DNA of 64,000 bases, taken from the NCBI RefSeq assembly GCF_014203225.1, contig NZ_JACHIO010000016.1:62001-126000 (forward strand). Direction: 5' to 3'. How positions within the stretch are numbered: position 1 is the first letter of the stretch; each line of letters starts with the position of its first letter. The translations under genes were made by a program, and so were the position numbers. The notes beneath the pieces are model-generated. The model was not told the DNA's origin, did not search any database, and saw nothing but the letters and a program-made list of their open reading frames with translations. Shown here piece by piece: positions 42,488 through 52,349 of this stretch. Origin of the DNA: Granulicella mallensis. Its GTDB lineage: Bacteria; Acidobacteriota; Terriglobia; Terriglobales; Acidobacteriaceae.

Positions 42488-44854
42488 CTACTCGCTATCC
42501 TCCGACGGCCCGTACATCGTACGAATAATCTCCGACCACGGCTTCGTCTCATAGTTCTCCGGAGGCACGCCTCCCGCGAGATTGCGCACAAAATAATCCC
42601 AGCGGCGGCGCATCACATACGGCGTAGCTTCGCCGTAACCGTGGTGCGCATTCGGAATCATCAGAAGATCGAAGTTCTTGTTCGCCTTGATGAGCGCATC
42701 GACGACGAGCAGCGTGTTGTTCATCGGCACGTTGTCGTCCATCGTTCCATGCGTCAGCATCAGGTGGCCCTTCAGGTTCTTCGCGTAGTTTTCGTTGGCC
42801 TGGGCATCGTAGTTGCTCTTGCCATCGGGCGTGATTACTTCGAGGCCGCCCCACTTCTCGTCCCAGTCGTCTTCATACTCGCGATTGTCGTGGTTGCCGC
42901 TCTCGGCCCAGCCCACCTTGTAGAAGTCGGGATAGTGGAACATCGCATTCACAGTGGCATTGCCTCCGCCGGAGTGTCCCCAGACGCCCACACGATCGAG
43001 GTCGATCCAGGAGAAGCGTGACGCAAGCTCCTTGATCCCCGCAACCTGGTCGGGAATCGTATCGTCCGAGAGGTCCGCCGCCGTCGAGGCGTGCTCGTCG
43101 TGGAAGCTCTTGGAGCGGAACGGCGTTCCCAGAGCGTCGATGCAAACTACGACGAAGCCCAGGTCGGCCAGCGATTGGTTGTCGAGGTGTGCCGCCGAGA
43201 AGCTGCGCGCGCCGCAGGAACCCGTATAAGGCCCCGCATAGACGTAGTTCACAATCGGATACTTCTTCGTCTCGTCGAAGAACGTCGGCTTCCACAGAAA
43301 GCCGTAGAGCGGCGTCTGGCCGTCGCGCGCCTTCACCGTAATCGGAGTGGGCGGCTTCCATCCGGCAGCAAGAAGTTGCGAGATATCCTGGTGCGCCAGC
43401 GTTACCAGCACCTTGCCGGTGTTGTCGCGCAGCACGGCGGTCTGCGGCGTCTGCACGGTCGAATAGACATCGACAAACGTGCTGCTATCCGGCGACGGCG
43501 TGATGACGTGGTCGGCCATCTCCGGCGTCAGCAACTGCTGATGCTGGCCGTCGAAGTCCGCACGATAGTACTTCACAAAGTAAGGATCGTCCTCCTTCTC
43601 TTTGCCGGTCGCCAGGAAGTAGAGCACGCGGTTCTTCGTATCCACCTGCGACAATTGCGTTACCGGGCCTTCGCCGTGCGTGATCTGGTTCTTCAGCTTG
43701 CCCGTGGTCAGGTCATAAAGATAAAGCTGGCCCCAGTTGTCGCGCTCCGAGTACCAGACAAACTCGTTGGACTCCGGCAGATAGTGCCAGCTCACCTTGC
43801 CCTGGCCCGACTCGTAGTACGTCGGCACATGCTCGTGGTAGACCTCCCGCACCGCGCCGGTCTCCGTATCGGCCACCCGGAACCACGCGTCCTTGTGGTC
43901 GCGTGAGCTGGAGACAAACGCAAGGTGCTTCCCGTCAGGTGCGAACTGGACGTCGTCCCAGCCCGAGCCGCCGCTGCAGCTTACGTCGTCGCAGATGGTG
44001 CTGCGGTGCTGGTCGGGCGGCATCTTCAGGCGCGTCACCCTGGCCGTATCCACGTCGATGACTACCCGCTGGATTGTCGTCACATCCTTATCCCCGGCCA
44101 GCGGATACTTCCACTCGTCGAGCTGCGGGTGCCGGTTCGTGACGGGCACCAGGTACAGGCTGCCCGTCTTGCGCTGGTCCTGCTGGAAGGTCGCAAGCTT
44201 CTTCGAGTCCGGCGACCATACGACGATCGGAGCGTCGGAGTGCGTCCAGCCGGCGTTGTCGGTGGCGTAACCGAAGTCCTTTACGCCGTCTCTGGTGAGC
44301 TGGCGCTCCTCGCCGGTAGCTTCCACCCGCACCCACAGGTTGTTGTCCCGGATAAATGTCGCGAGCTTCTTGTCGGGCGAGAGATCAAACGGAACTTTGC
44401 TGCCGGCAGGCTTCGGAGCGGACACCGCCGTGCAGGCCGCAGCCGCCGCGTCGCAGTGGAACTTGTTCCAGCCCAGGTCGACGGTAAAACCGCCGCCAGC
44501 CACATCGGGCGTATAGCCGGTCACCCCGAGGTGTTTGGCCGAAACCGCCCGCTTGCTCACCGCGGTCAACGCCGCGGCCAGTTTGGCATTGTCGAAGGCC
44601 GGGGCCTGCGTCCCGTGGGCCGGGTCGGCGAGCCTGTACACCACGCCCTCCGTGTCCGGATCGCTGTAAAAGACGCGGCCATCGGGCAGATACTCGATGC
44701 CGCCGAGGGTGTGATGCACCAGGCTGTTGACGTTGTATGCCATCCACCGCTCGGCCTGAGCGTAATCGTGGGCCGTGTAGACCTGCTGTGCGGCGAGAGG
44801 GAAAGCGGTAAGAACGAGGGCTGCGGCGAGGAGCGAAACGGGGCGCGTAGGCAT
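42488..44854 (-). CDS. Exported dipeptidyl-peptidase IV-type S9 serine peptidase
   Basis: A 788-residue peptidase of the prolyl oligopeptidase clan, cutting X-Pro or X-Ala dipeptides by family analogy. An N-terminal signal (SLLAAALVLTAFPLAAQ) is followed by a beta-propeller of about 470 residues and an alpha/beta-hydrolase domain. The nucleophile Ser628 lies in GVWGHSGGGN; Asp is in THGTMDDNVPM and His in IPNAHHGYG. ATG at 44854 was chosen since the signal peptide starts there; the reading frame extends 38 codons further upstream. Confidence 0.92.
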   Translation of the reverse strand: MPTRPVSLLAAALVLTAFPLAAQQVYTAHDYAQAERWMAYNVNSLVHHTLGGIEYLPDGRVFYSDPDTEGVVYRLADPAHGTQAPAFDNAKLAAALTAVSKRAVSAKHLGVTGYTPDVAGGGFTVDLGWNKFHCDAAAAACTAVSAPKPAGSKVPFDLSPDKKLATFIRDNNLWVRVEATGEERQLTRDGVKDFGYATDNAGWTHSDAPIVVWSPDSKKLATFQQDQRKTGSLYLVPVTNRHPQLDEWKYPLAGDKDVTTIQRVVIDVDTARVTRLKMPPDQHRSTICDDVSCSGGSGWDDVQFAPDGKHLAFVSSSRDHKDAWFRVADTETGAVREVYHEHVPTYYESGQGKVSWHYLPESNEFVWYSERDNWGQLYLYDLTTGKLKNQITHGEGPVTQLSQVDTKNRVLYFLATGKEKEDDPYFVKYYRADFDGQHQQLLTPEMADHVITPSPDSSTFVDVYSTVQTPQTAVLRDNTGKVLVTLAHQDISQLLAAGWKPPTPITVKARDGQTPLYGFLWKPTFFDETKKYPIVNYVYAGPYTGSCGARSFSAAHLDNQSLADLGFVVVCIDALGTPFRSKSFHDEHASTAADLSDDTIPDQVAGIKELASRFSWIDLDRVGVWGHSGGGNATVNAMFHYPDFYKVGWAESGNHDNREYEDDWDEKWGGLEVITPDGKSNYDAQANENYAKNLKGHLMLTHGTMDDNVPMNNTLLVVDALIKANKNFDLLMIPNAHHGYGEATPYVMRRRWDYFVRNLAGGVPPENYETKPWSEIIRTMYGPSEDSE

Positions 44855-44974
44855 AGTGATCGAGATAAGGGTACCGCGACAGGGCTCTTCAGCTAAAATC
44901 AAAGAGCAGCAAACACAGCAGAAAGCAGCCTGCGATGTGGTGCAAATTCCATATCCAGCGGCACCCAACGACGC

Positions 44975-46459
44975 GTGGCCCTCGAACTCTTCAATACTCT
45001 CTCCGGAAAAATCGAACCGTTATTTGCCTCTGACGGACACGCGCTGCGCTTTTATTGTTGCGGCCCCACGGTCTATGACTACGGTCACATCGGCAACTTC
45101 CGCACGTTTCTGCACGTAGACATGCTGCGCCGTACCGCGCGGCTCTACGGCATGGGCCTGCACCACGTGATGAACATCACCGATGTCGATGACAAGATCA
45201 TCCGCAATGCCGGCAACGCCGGCCTGCCCATCGGCGAGTACACCGCAAAGTTCGAGCGCGCCTTCTTCGAAGACATGGACGCCCTCGGCGTCGAGCGGCC
45301 GGAGCAGATCGCGCGCGCGACCGAGAATATCGGCGACATGGTCACGCTCATCGAGCGGCTTGCGGCCCAGGACATCGCCTACAAGGCCGAGGACGGCTCG
45401 TGGTACTTCCGCATCGCGCGCTTCCCGGAGTACGGCAAGCTCTCCAAAAAAGACTTTGAAGGCATTGAAGACGGCGCACGAGTCGACGTCGATGAGTACG
45501 ACAAGGACGCCGCCCGCGACTTCGCTCTCTGGAAGGCTACCAAGCCCGGCGAGACAAGCTGGGACACCGCCCTCGGCAAAGGCCGCCCGGGATGGCACAT
45601 CGAGTGCTCCGCGATGGCCATGAAGTACCTCGGCGACAGCTTCGACCTGCATGCCGGCGGCGAAGACCTGATGTTCCCGCACCACGAGAACGAGATCGCC
45701 CAGAGCGAGTGCGCCACGCATCAGCCGTTTGCGCGGCACTGGTTCCACGTCCGCTTCCTATTGGTCGAAGGCAAGAAGATGTCGAAGTCCGAGGGCAACT
45801 TCTACACCCTTCGCGACCTGCTACTGAAGGGCCATCGCGCCTCTGCGATCCGGTTTCTGCTGTTGAGCGTGCCCTACCGCCATCAGCTCAACTTCACTTT
45901 TGACGGTCTTACGGAATCGACCAACGCCGTCGAGCGCCTGCGCACGTTCTACACCCGGATTCGCGACGGCAAGTGGCCGGAGAGCGCTCCTGCGGATGAC
46001 AGCGTCGCTGCCGCCATTCGCCTCGGCGATGAGAAGTTCACCGCCGCCCTGGGAAATGACCTGAACACCGCCGAAGCCCGGGCCGCGATCTTCGATGTGC
46101 TGCGCGCAGTCAACAGCGCCGCCGACCAGTCGAAGCTGACCCGTACCGATGCCGACGCGATGCTGGCCCTGCTGGCAAAGTTCGATTCGATCTTCGCGGT
46201 GCTCGAAGACCACGATGCCGAGCTCACCCGCGCCGCCATTGCCTGGGCGGAGTCCGAAGGGCGCCTCGGCGAGGCCGACGCCTCCCTGCTCGCAACGCTG
46301 AGCCTGAGCGACGCGGACATCGACGCCCTGGTCGCCGAGCGTACGCTGGCCAAGAAGCAGCGCAACTTCGCCCGCGCCGACGCCGTTCGCAATGAGCTTC
46401 TCGAAAAGGGCATCCTCCTGGAGGATTCGAAGGATGGCGTGCGCTGGAAGCGGAAGTAG
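44975..46459 (+). CDS. cysS: Cysteinyl-tRNA synthetase
   Basis: Class I enzyme of 494 residues that charges tRNA-Cys. Zinc and HIGH motifs are in YCCGPTVYDYGHIGN; HIECSAMAMKYLG and the HAGGEDLMFPHHENE stretch complete the active site; KMSKS is exact in EGKKMSKSEGNF. GTG at 44975 begins the canonical N-terminus, so upstream ATG was rejected. It diverges from the DPP IV-type gene by 120 bases and ends before a family IV repeat. Confidence 0.97.
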   Translation: MALELFNTLSGKIEPLFASDGHALRFYCCGPTVYDYGHIGNFRTFLHVDMLRRTARLYGMGLHHVMNITDVDDKIIRNAGNAGLPIGEYTAKFERAFFEDMDALGVERPEQIARATENIGDMVTLIERLAAQDIAYKAEDGSWYFRIARFPEYGKLSKKDFEGIEDGARVDVDEYDKDAARDFALWKATKPGETSWDTALGKGRPGWHIECSAMAMKYLGDSFDLHAGGEDLMFPHHENEIAQSECATHQPFARHWFHVRFLLVEGKKMSKSEGNFYTLRDLLLKGHRASAIRFLLLSVPYRHQLNFTFDGLTESTNAVERLRTFYTRIRDGKWPESAPADDSVAAAIRLGDEKFTAALGNDLNTAEARAAIFDVLRAVNSAADQSKLTRTDADAMLALLAKFDSIFAVLEDHDAELTRAAIAWAESEGRLGEADASLLATLSLSDADIDALVAERTLAKKQRNFARADAVRNELLEKGILLEDSKDGVRWKRK

Positions 46460-46511
46460 CAGGCAGGCTACAGGTAGGTTACTTGTGCAAGCCTCTGTTG
46501 TTGCTTGTTTT

Positions 46512-46630
46512 TCGTCGTCATCCTGAGGCGTAGCCGAAGGACCACCGCATTTGGGTGTGGCGACGAACTGCAGGGGTAGCCCCAATGCGGGGGTCCTTCG
46601 CCGATGGCTCAGGATGACGACGAAAAACGA
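46512..46630. repeat. Family IV inverted-repeat element, copy 2
   Basis: GTCGTCATCCTGAGGCGTAG and CCGAAGGACCACCGCATTTG on the left mirror CAATGCGGGGGTCCTTCGCC and GCTCAGGATGACGACGAAAA on the right. It matches 41336-41496 in outer arms and sits between convergent genes. No gene in 46460-46657. Confidence 0.75.
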
Positions 46631-46657
46631 ATAACGACAAGGGTTAGTGACAGCACC

Positions 46658-47611
46658 TTACTCCACCGCGTCGCCCGCCATCCCCACGATCTCTCGCTTC
46701 GTTCGATTGACCCGGCTGAGCACCACAATCGCCACCCCACAGACGACTACCGCCATACCCAGGATCTCCGTCTTCGCCAGCCGCTCATGTAGAAACAACA
46801 CCCCGAGCAGCACAGCGATCACGGGATTTACGAACGCATAGGTTGCCACCTTCGTGACCGCGACGTTTTGCAGCAGATACGTAAAGGCAACCAGGCCGAA
46901 CAGCGAGCCGAAGATCGACAGGTAGACGACCGCTCCGAAGCCGGGCCACGTCCACACCATGCGATGCAGCCCCCCGCTCCCGATTGCGACCGCCGCATTG
47001 AAGAGGCCCGCCGCTCCGATCTGCCATCCTGTGGCCACCAGAGTGTCCGCCTTGAAATGGAATCTTCGCGACAACACCGAACCAATACCGAACGACAGCG
47101 CCGCTCCCAGCAGCACCAGCACGCCCAGCAGCGGTCTTGAATAGCCTGCCAGAGCTGCCCCTCGATGCAGCGACGGCCATACCAGCATCACGATGCCGAG
47201 CGTCCCCAGCAGCGTGCCTGCCCATCCGCGCTTATTCAGCGCATCGCCGCCGGGCAGCACCATCTCCATCAGGGCAATCATGATCGGCATGGTGGAGACA
47301 ATCAGCGACGCGAATCCCGAGGGCACCATCTTCTCGCCCCACGTGAGCAACATGTTGTTGCCGGACATGAAGAGCAACCCCACCAGCACCAGCTTCCACG
47401 CCTCCCCCTTCGGCACGCGCAGACTCTTCTTCCTCGCCAGGCAGATCAACAGGATCACCAGCGTCGTAACCAACGAACGCGCGCCCGAGACCACCGGCAC
47501 GGGCAGATGCTCACCCGCAATATGGATCGCCATATAGGTCGATCCCCAGAACAGATACACGCTGGCAAAGGCCAGCAGAACCAGGGTGGATTTGGGCAGC
47601 TTGGAAGACAT
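46658..47611 (-). CDS. EamA/DMT-family transporter
   Basis: Inner-membrane permease of 317 residues with about ten helices in two repeated EamA halves; FWGSTYMAIHIAGEHLP near the start and the later YLLQNVAVTKVATYAFVNPVI are typical family segments. Members export metabolites or amino acids (YedA/RhtA-like). The substrate is unknown. The start ATG at 47611 is followed by family-consistent sequence. It runs in the same direction as the TonB receptor but a terminator separates them. Confidence 0.88.
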   Translation of the reverse strand: MSSKLPKSTLVLLAFASVYLFWGSTYMAIHIAGEHLPVPVVSGARSLVTTLVILLICLARKKSLRVPKGEAWKLVLVGLLFMSGNNMLLTWGEKMVPSGFASLIVSTMPIMIALMEMVLPGGDALNKRGWAGTLLGTLGIVMLVWPSLHRGAALAGYSRPLLGVLVLLGAALSFGIGSVLSRRFHFKADTLVATGWQIGAAGLFNAAVAIGSGGLHRMVWTWPGFGAVVYLSIFGSLFGLVAFTYLLQNVAVTKVATYAFVNPVIAVLLGVLFLHERLAKTEILGMAVVVCGVAIVVLSRVNRTKREIVGMAGDAVE

Positions 47612-47637
47612 TTCCTTTCCATGCTACGGGACAAATG

Positions 47638-47668
47638 AAACGGCCGCCCAGTGGGGCGGCCGTTTCTC
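47638..47668. terminator. Terminator of the TonB receptor gene
   Basis: A 9-bp perfect GC stem (CGGCCGCCC/GGGCGGCCG) with a 4-base loop, extended by A-T pairs, is followed by TTTCTC on the plus strand and TTCATTTG on the minus strand. It lies 18 bases beyond the receptor stop codon. Confidence 0.8.
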
Positions 47669-47685
47669 TGTCGCAATACAACGGC

Positions 47686-50415
47686 TTAGAAGTTGAACGA
47701 GATTTCCCCTGTCACTGTGCGCGGAGACACATAGTGCGTGCCCGAGAACGTCGAGAGGAAGTTATAGAGTGCGTACTTGTTGGTCACGTTGATCGCCGTC
47801 ACACGGGCGCCGATCCTGTAGTGTGCGTCATCGCCAAAGTGATAGACGTTGTCGTCGCCCAGGGCCATGTCGAACAGGTTACGCGAAGCAACACGGGGCG
47901 GATTGTGGTCCGCATCCTCGGTGCCGGGCGCGGGGATCGTAACCAGCTTGGACGAAAGACCGGCGGCACTGCAGCTCTGGAAGCCCTGTGTCTGCGTGGC
48001 TTTTACACCGTTGCAGGTCAACCCGGCCTGGAACTGCTGGTCTGCATCCAAACCGCTCAGGTCGATGACCTGTTGACCATTCGGCAGTGTGATGGAGGTG
48101 CCGTCGCAGTCCGTGTTCGAGTCCTGCGCAGCCGTTGTGAAGCACGGCACGGCACCGGCAACAAGACCGCTGTCGAACTTCCAGTTGAACGAGTAATAGA
48201 GGCTCTTGCGGAACGGCATCTTGTACTCAACATGCGTCGTCTCGTTGAACTTCTCGTCGTGATCGATGCGGAACGGCACTGAATCCGCCGCGGTGATCGT
48301 GCTCGTCGGAACCGCACCCACGCCGCCAAGCTGCGGGGTGAAGAAGCGCGCCGCCACCGAGGACATGGTGACGCGTGCCGACAGGCCCTTGACCTCAGTC
48401 AGAGTGCCGCTGACAGCGACGCCCGGAATCTTCGAGTTCTGCCATTCGATGGGGAACGTGATGGGCGTTGCACCCAGCACGCTGAAGTCATACGCGTTGT
48501 GCGTGTACTTCCAGATGTACTCGCCGTCGATAACGAAGTGACGGCCGATACCCTGCTGCAGGCCGGCATGGAACTCGTTGCGGAAGCCGGGGTTGAACGG
48601 CACCGCAATGCACGAACCATACTGGTTCGTGAAGATGCCGTTGAGGACGGGATCGAGGCATCCCTGGCTGGAGAGCACAAGGTTCTCGTTGAAGGGTGTC
48701 TCCTGCGTACGGGCGTACGAGACGCGCAACACCGTGTTCGTCTTCTTGACGTTGTAGGAGATGCCGGCGCGGGGCTCAGCCTGACGCTGGATGCTGAGAC
48801 CGTTGTAGAAGTCGCCACGGATACCGGCATTGAACAGCCAGTTGCCGATGGTGATCTGGTCCTGCGCGTAGAGTGCAAGCTGCTTCACATCGGTCTGGCC
48901 GTGCCAGGCGTAGAACTTGCCGCCACGCGTCAGGTCGAAGGGAAAGAGCACAGGGTTGAAGTTCGGGTTCGGATTCGCGCAGAAGCCTGGGTTACCGGGA
49001 AGCGGGTTGCCGCTTCCATCCAGGCACGGGGCGTTCAACGTGGGATCGACCAGGGCAACCTGATCGTTCTCACGCAGGAAGGTCTGCGCATACATGCCGC
49101 CGATCTTCACATTGTTGATGCCCTTCACATACGACCAGTCGGAGTGCACACCGGCGTTGGTCAAAGAACGCTGCTGCGCCACGCTCTCCTGCTGCAGGTT
49201 CGCAGGTCCGAGATCCGACAGAGGATTGTTGCTCGGATAGTAGTTGTACGCGTCGCGACGGATGTAAGGACCGAAGTTGAAGACGCTGTTCGCGCCAATG
49301 GTGCGGGTATAGGTAGGCGCCACATCCAACGTCTCGATCTTCGAGCGCTGATCGGTCACCGAGGGGTTCTCGCCACTCTGCACGAAACCGAACTGCGAGT
49401 CGAAGCTGTTCGGCGTCTGGAACCACGAGCGCGTGTACTGGACGTTGGTGTGGACCGAGCTCACGTTGCTGAGCTGATAGTCGAAGCGATCGAAGAAGTT
49501 CTCTTCGTTGCCCTTGTCGTGATACACGGCAAACTCCGGCGCGTCGAGGAAGCGGCCAGACTCAAGCCCGTTAGCCGCGATAAAGTTGCCCCAGTTCTTG
49601 CCGCCGTAGGCGAGATCGAAGGCGAGGTTGCCGGAACCGAACGTTCCGTACGAGAGGGTGATAGCACCGGTCGGCTTCAGCACACCCTGGCCTGAACGGG
49701 TGGTTGCCTTCACTACGAGGCTGGTCTTATCGCCATACTCAGCCGGGGGAGCGCCTTCGATCACCTCCAGGGACTGCACAGCCGCTGCCGGAACCTGGTT
49801 GGAGAAGACCTTGCTCTGCTGATCGGTGATGGGCTGGCCATCGATGTTGAACGAGTTCTCCGCGTGGTCTCCGAGGCCGTGCATCAGGCCGTTGGAGTCT
49901 GCCGCAACGCCCGGGGAAGCCAGCGTGACGATCGAGCTCAGCTCGGACGAGGCGCTCTCGAGCGGCAGGTGATCAATCATCGAGCGGTCGATGTCGGTGT
50001 GCGCCGTGGGGTCGTTCTCTACCAGGTCGGAGGGAGCGTCGACATCGACACTGGTCGTCGAACCGGCCACCTGCAGCTTGACCGGAAGCGTGATCTGCAC
50101 TACCGAGTTCACCTGAACAAGCTTATTGAAGGCCTGGAACCCGCTGCCCGTCACACCCAGGCGATACGGGTTGAAGGGGATATTGACGAAGCGAAACTGT
50201 CCGGTTGAATCGGTCGTTACCGTGCGGCTATAGCCGCTTACCGGGTTGGCCAGAACAACGGTGGCATTGGCTATGGCAGCGCCGGTCGAATCGGTCACGG
50301 TGCCGGCGATGTTGCCGGAGGTGCTCTGGGCAAGTGCCGCACCGGCGGCGAAAGCCATCAACAAGCCCAACACAAACGTGACGGCAAATATTCGAGGAAA
50401 AGGGGATCTTTGCAT
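47686..50415 (-). CDS. TonB-dependent outer-membrane receptor with N-terminal CarboxypepD_reg domain
   Basis: A 909-residue outer-membrane transporter. A signal peptide (residues about 1-29, cut near ALAQ) precedes a carboxypeptidase-regulatory-like domain (NIAGTVTDSTGAAIANATVVL) at about 34-115, a plug domain (NSFNIDGQPITDQ, VIEGAPPAEYGDKT), and a beta-barrel ending in Phe (EISFNF). ATG at 50415 is favoured; the frame runs 52 codons further upstream. The neighbouring Cys/His-rich small protein suggests a metal or metallophore ligand, inferred. It has its own terminator. Confidence 0.92.
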   Translation of the reverse strand: MQRSPFPRIFAVTFVLGLLMAFAAGAALAQSTSGNIAGTVTDSTGAAIANATVVLANPVSGYSRTVTTDSTGQFRFVNIPFNPYRLGVTGSGFQAFNKLVQVNSVVQITLPVKLQVAGSTTSVDVDAPSDLVENDPTAHTDIDRSMIDHLPLESASSELSSIVTLASPGVAADSNGLMHGLGDHAENSFNIDGQPITDQQSKVFSNQVPAAAVQSLEVIEGAPPAEYGDKTSLVVKATTRSGQGVLKPTGAITLSYGTFGSGNLAFDLAYGGKNWGNFIAANGLESGRFLDAPEFAVYHDKGNEENFFDRFDYQLSNVSSVHTNVQYTRSWFQTPNSFDSQFGFVQSGENPSVTDQRSKIETLDVAPTYTRTIGANSVFNFGPYIRRDAYNYYPSNNPLSDLGPANLQQESVAQQRSLTNAGVHSDWSYVKGINNVKIGGMYAQTFLRENDQVALVDPTLNAPCLDGSGNPLPGNPGFCANPNPNFNPVLFPFDLTRGGKFYAWHGQTDVKQLALYAQDQITIGNWLFNAGIRGDFYNGLSIQRQAEPRAGISYNVKKTNTVLRVSYARTQETPFNENLVLSSQGCLDPVLNGIFTNQYGSCIAVPFNPGFRNEFHAGLQQGIGRHFVIDGEYIWKYTHNAYDFSVLGATPITFPIEWQNSKIPGVAVSGTLTEVKGLSARVTMSSVAARFFTPQLGGVGAVPTSTITAADSVPFRIDHDEKFNETTHVEYKMPFRKSLYYSFNWKFDSGLVAGAVPCFTTAAQDSNTDCDGTSITLPNGQQVIDLSGLDADQQFQAGLTCNGVKATQTQGFQSCSAAGLSSKLVTIPAPGTEDADHNPPRVASRNLFDMALGDDNVYHFGDDAHYRIGARVTAINVTNKYALYNFLSTFSGTHYVSPRTVTGEISFNF

Positions 50416-50598
50416 GAAAACGAAACTCCTGTCTGTTGAAACGCAGACTCCGGACATCGCGAGATGCGGTCCGTGGTCTTCTGCCGCGCGGGTTGGCGTG
50501 GGAGAAGAGCCTCTGAAGGGAAGATGACGCCAGGGGCGCTTAGCCACACTCTGATTCAGGAGCGCAACCATCTTCGAAAGTCGAAAAGGATGAAAGGA

Positions 50599-50970
50599 CT
50601 AGAGAGTTTTCAGAGCAGGAGGGGGCCTGCTGAACATTGCAAAGTGCCACTGACTGACCGGCACATGGTCGATCGCCGTCGCCAGCCTGCATTCCAGCAG
50701 CACCAGGCCAACCGGAGCGAGATGGGAGTCCACCGGGAGCGACAGATGCATCGCGACGCAGAGCGGGCAGTTGATCTCCCCGCCTGGAACCTGCGAATCG
50801 TCGGCTGCGGAGCCTACCTGCGCTGCGTGATGCGGCAGCCAGTCGCCATGAACGTGTGCCGCCTGGGCAGAGCTGGTAAAGCCGAGCAGCAGAGCGCACA
50901 GAAGAGCCAGAACGCGCAGCCAAGTAGGGTGCGCGGGGGCATTCGCTCCGCGTTTGATTCGTTTCGTCAA
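50599..50970 (-). CDS. Exported Cys/His-rich DUF2946-like small protein
   Basis: A 123-residue protein with a hydrophobic export segment (RVLALLCALLLGFTSSAQAA), then HVHGDWLPHH and INCPLCVAMH, the clustered His and CxxC residues typical of DUF2946-like proteins thought to touch copper or zinc. The start codon is TTG at 50970 with no evident ribosome-binding site, so the exact start is uncertain. It is upstream of and on the same strand as the TonB receptor, 183 bases apart. A 14-bp palindrome lies 125 bases upstream. Confidence 0.7.
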   Translation of the reverse strand: MTKRIKRGANAPAHPTWLRVLALLCALLLGFTSSAQAAHVHGDWLPHHAAQVGSAADDSQVPGGEINCPLCVAMHLSLPVDSHLAPVGLVLLECRLATAIDHVPVSQWHFAMFSRPPPALKTL

Positions 50971-51094
50971 AGGATTGCTGGGCAGCGGTGCGAGACACCG
51001 CTCTCCCTAGTATGACGCAAGTGAGGCCGCGCTGGTCTCATTTTAGCGCCGACTCGGGCCACTGCACCCCGGAAGTTACCCCGGAAAGATAGCA

Positions 51095-51108
51095 AATATG
51101 GCCATATT
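51095..51108. promoter_or_regulatory. Perfect palindrome AATATGGCCATATT
   Basis: A 14-bp perfect palindrome in the AT-rich upstream region of the DUF2946-like/TonB genes. It may bind a metal-dependent or other dimeric regulator. Nothing in the window identifies the protein. Confidence 0.3.
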
Positions 51109-51120
51109 CTTCACTTTATG

Positions 51121-51364
51121 GGGTGAATTTGCGTTTGCATTCGCATTTGCCTTTGCACTTGCTTTTCTGGTTTGTCATTCCGAGCGCAGCGAGCGAATCT
51201 GCTTCCTCCCGTTTTTCGCCAGTGCCACCACAAACGTTGGGCTTCAGCTCAAAGCGAGTTTTAATTCTTGCTCGCCTGCTTTAGAGGTAGTACGAACAAA
51301 GAACGGGAGACAGCAGATTCGCTCGCTGCGCTCGGAATGACAAACCAGAAAAGCAAAGGCAACA
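51121..51364. repeat. Family I inverted-repeat element, copy 3
   Basis: Left arm at about 51171-51217 and right arm at about 51303-51350 carry TTGTCATTCCGAGCGCAGCG and CGCTGCGCTCGGAATGACAA. The spacer shares CGCCAGTGCCACCACA and GTACGAACAAAGAACGGGAG with copies 1 and 2. TTTGC/CATTCG direct repeats flank the left arm. It lies just past the etfA stop. No gene in 50971-51374. Confidence 0.8.
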
Positions 51365-51374
51365 TTCCTCAAAC

Positions 51375-52349
51375 CTACGCCGCCCCTTTGATCGCCCTCG
51401 TCAACGCCGGTACGACCTCAAACAGATCGCCCACCACCCCTATATCCGCGATCTCGAAGATCGGAGCATCGGCATCCTTGTTGATCGCGATGACCGTCTT
51501 CGCCCCCTTCATCCCGACGAGATGTTGAATCGCTCCCGAGATACCAACCGCCAGGTACAGCTTGGGCGCGACGGTCTGGCCGGAGCTTCCAACCTGACGT
51601 TCCATCGGCAGCCAGCCCGCGTCACAGATCGGCCGCGACGCCGCCAACTCCGCACCGAGTGCAGCGGCAAGCTCTTCGACGAGCCCAAGATTCTCCTGTT
51701 CGCCGATCCCTCTCCCCACGCTGACGATCACCTGAGCGGCGGAGAGATCGACCGTCTGCGTGGCCTCACGGAAGGGCTCACCCGGCTTCGTGCGCAACTG
51801 TGCGGCTTCAAGCTGAGGCGCAAAGGTCTTCACTTCGCACGAACCTGCCTCTACCTCATCGGCACGGAAGCTGCCCGCCTGCACTGACACCAGGCAGACG
51901 CCGTCACCCTTGTGCGCATACTCCGCATTCAGCTTGCCCTGCATCCATTGGCGCACGAACACCGGGCCTGAATGCACAGCCGTCACATCGCTGATAAGCA
52001 CCTGCCCCAGCCGTGTCGCGAGCGCGGGCGCGTAGTCGCGCACCTGATACGTGTGCGGGAATACGACATACCGCGGCTGCGTCTCAGCGATGAGCTGTTG
52101 CAGCGCAGCCACCCAGGCATCCGCAGTGTAGTGTGCCAGCAAAGCATGCCCGACAGCCCAGGCACCCGCAAGCTTCTTCGTCGCAAGCTCGGCGGAGAGC
52201 GGCGCAATTCCTGCGTCTTCACCCAGGACAACGGCAGAGCACGAAACGCCAAGCTCCGCTGCCAGCTTCTGTCCCGCAGCAAGAGCCTCCAGGCTGATGC
52301 GATGCCATCCGGCATCGCCCTTCTGTTCCATCACGACCAGGACGCTCAT
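51375..52349 (-). CDS. etfA: Electron transfer flavoprotein, alpha subunit
   Basis: FAD-binding subunit of the ETF heterodimer, 324 residues. The C-terminal FAD domain has VSVGRGIGEQENL, GWLPMERQVGSSGQTVAPKLYLAVGISG and INKDADAPIFEIADIGVVGD, the canonical family segments. It overlaps the etfB stop by ATGA. ETF accepts electrons from acyl-CoA dehydrogenases and hands them to a membrane oxidoreductase, for which 58517-60490 is the candidate. Confidence 0.95.
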   Translation of the reverse strand: MSVLVVMEQKGDAGWHRISLEALAAGQKLAAELGVSCSAVVLGEDAGIAPLSAELATKKLAGAWAVGHALLAHYTADAWVAALQQLIAETQPRYVVFPHTYQVRDYAPALATRLGQVLISDVTAVHSGPVFVRQWMQGKLNAEYAHKGDGVCLVSVQAGSFRADEVEAGSCEVKTFAPQLEAAQLRTKPGEPFREATQTVDLSAAQVIVSVGRGIGEQENLGLVEELAAALGAELAASRPICDAGWLPMERQVGSSGQTVAPKLYLAVGISGAIQHLVGMKGAKTVIAINKDADAPIFEIADIGVVGDLFEVVPALTRAIKGAA

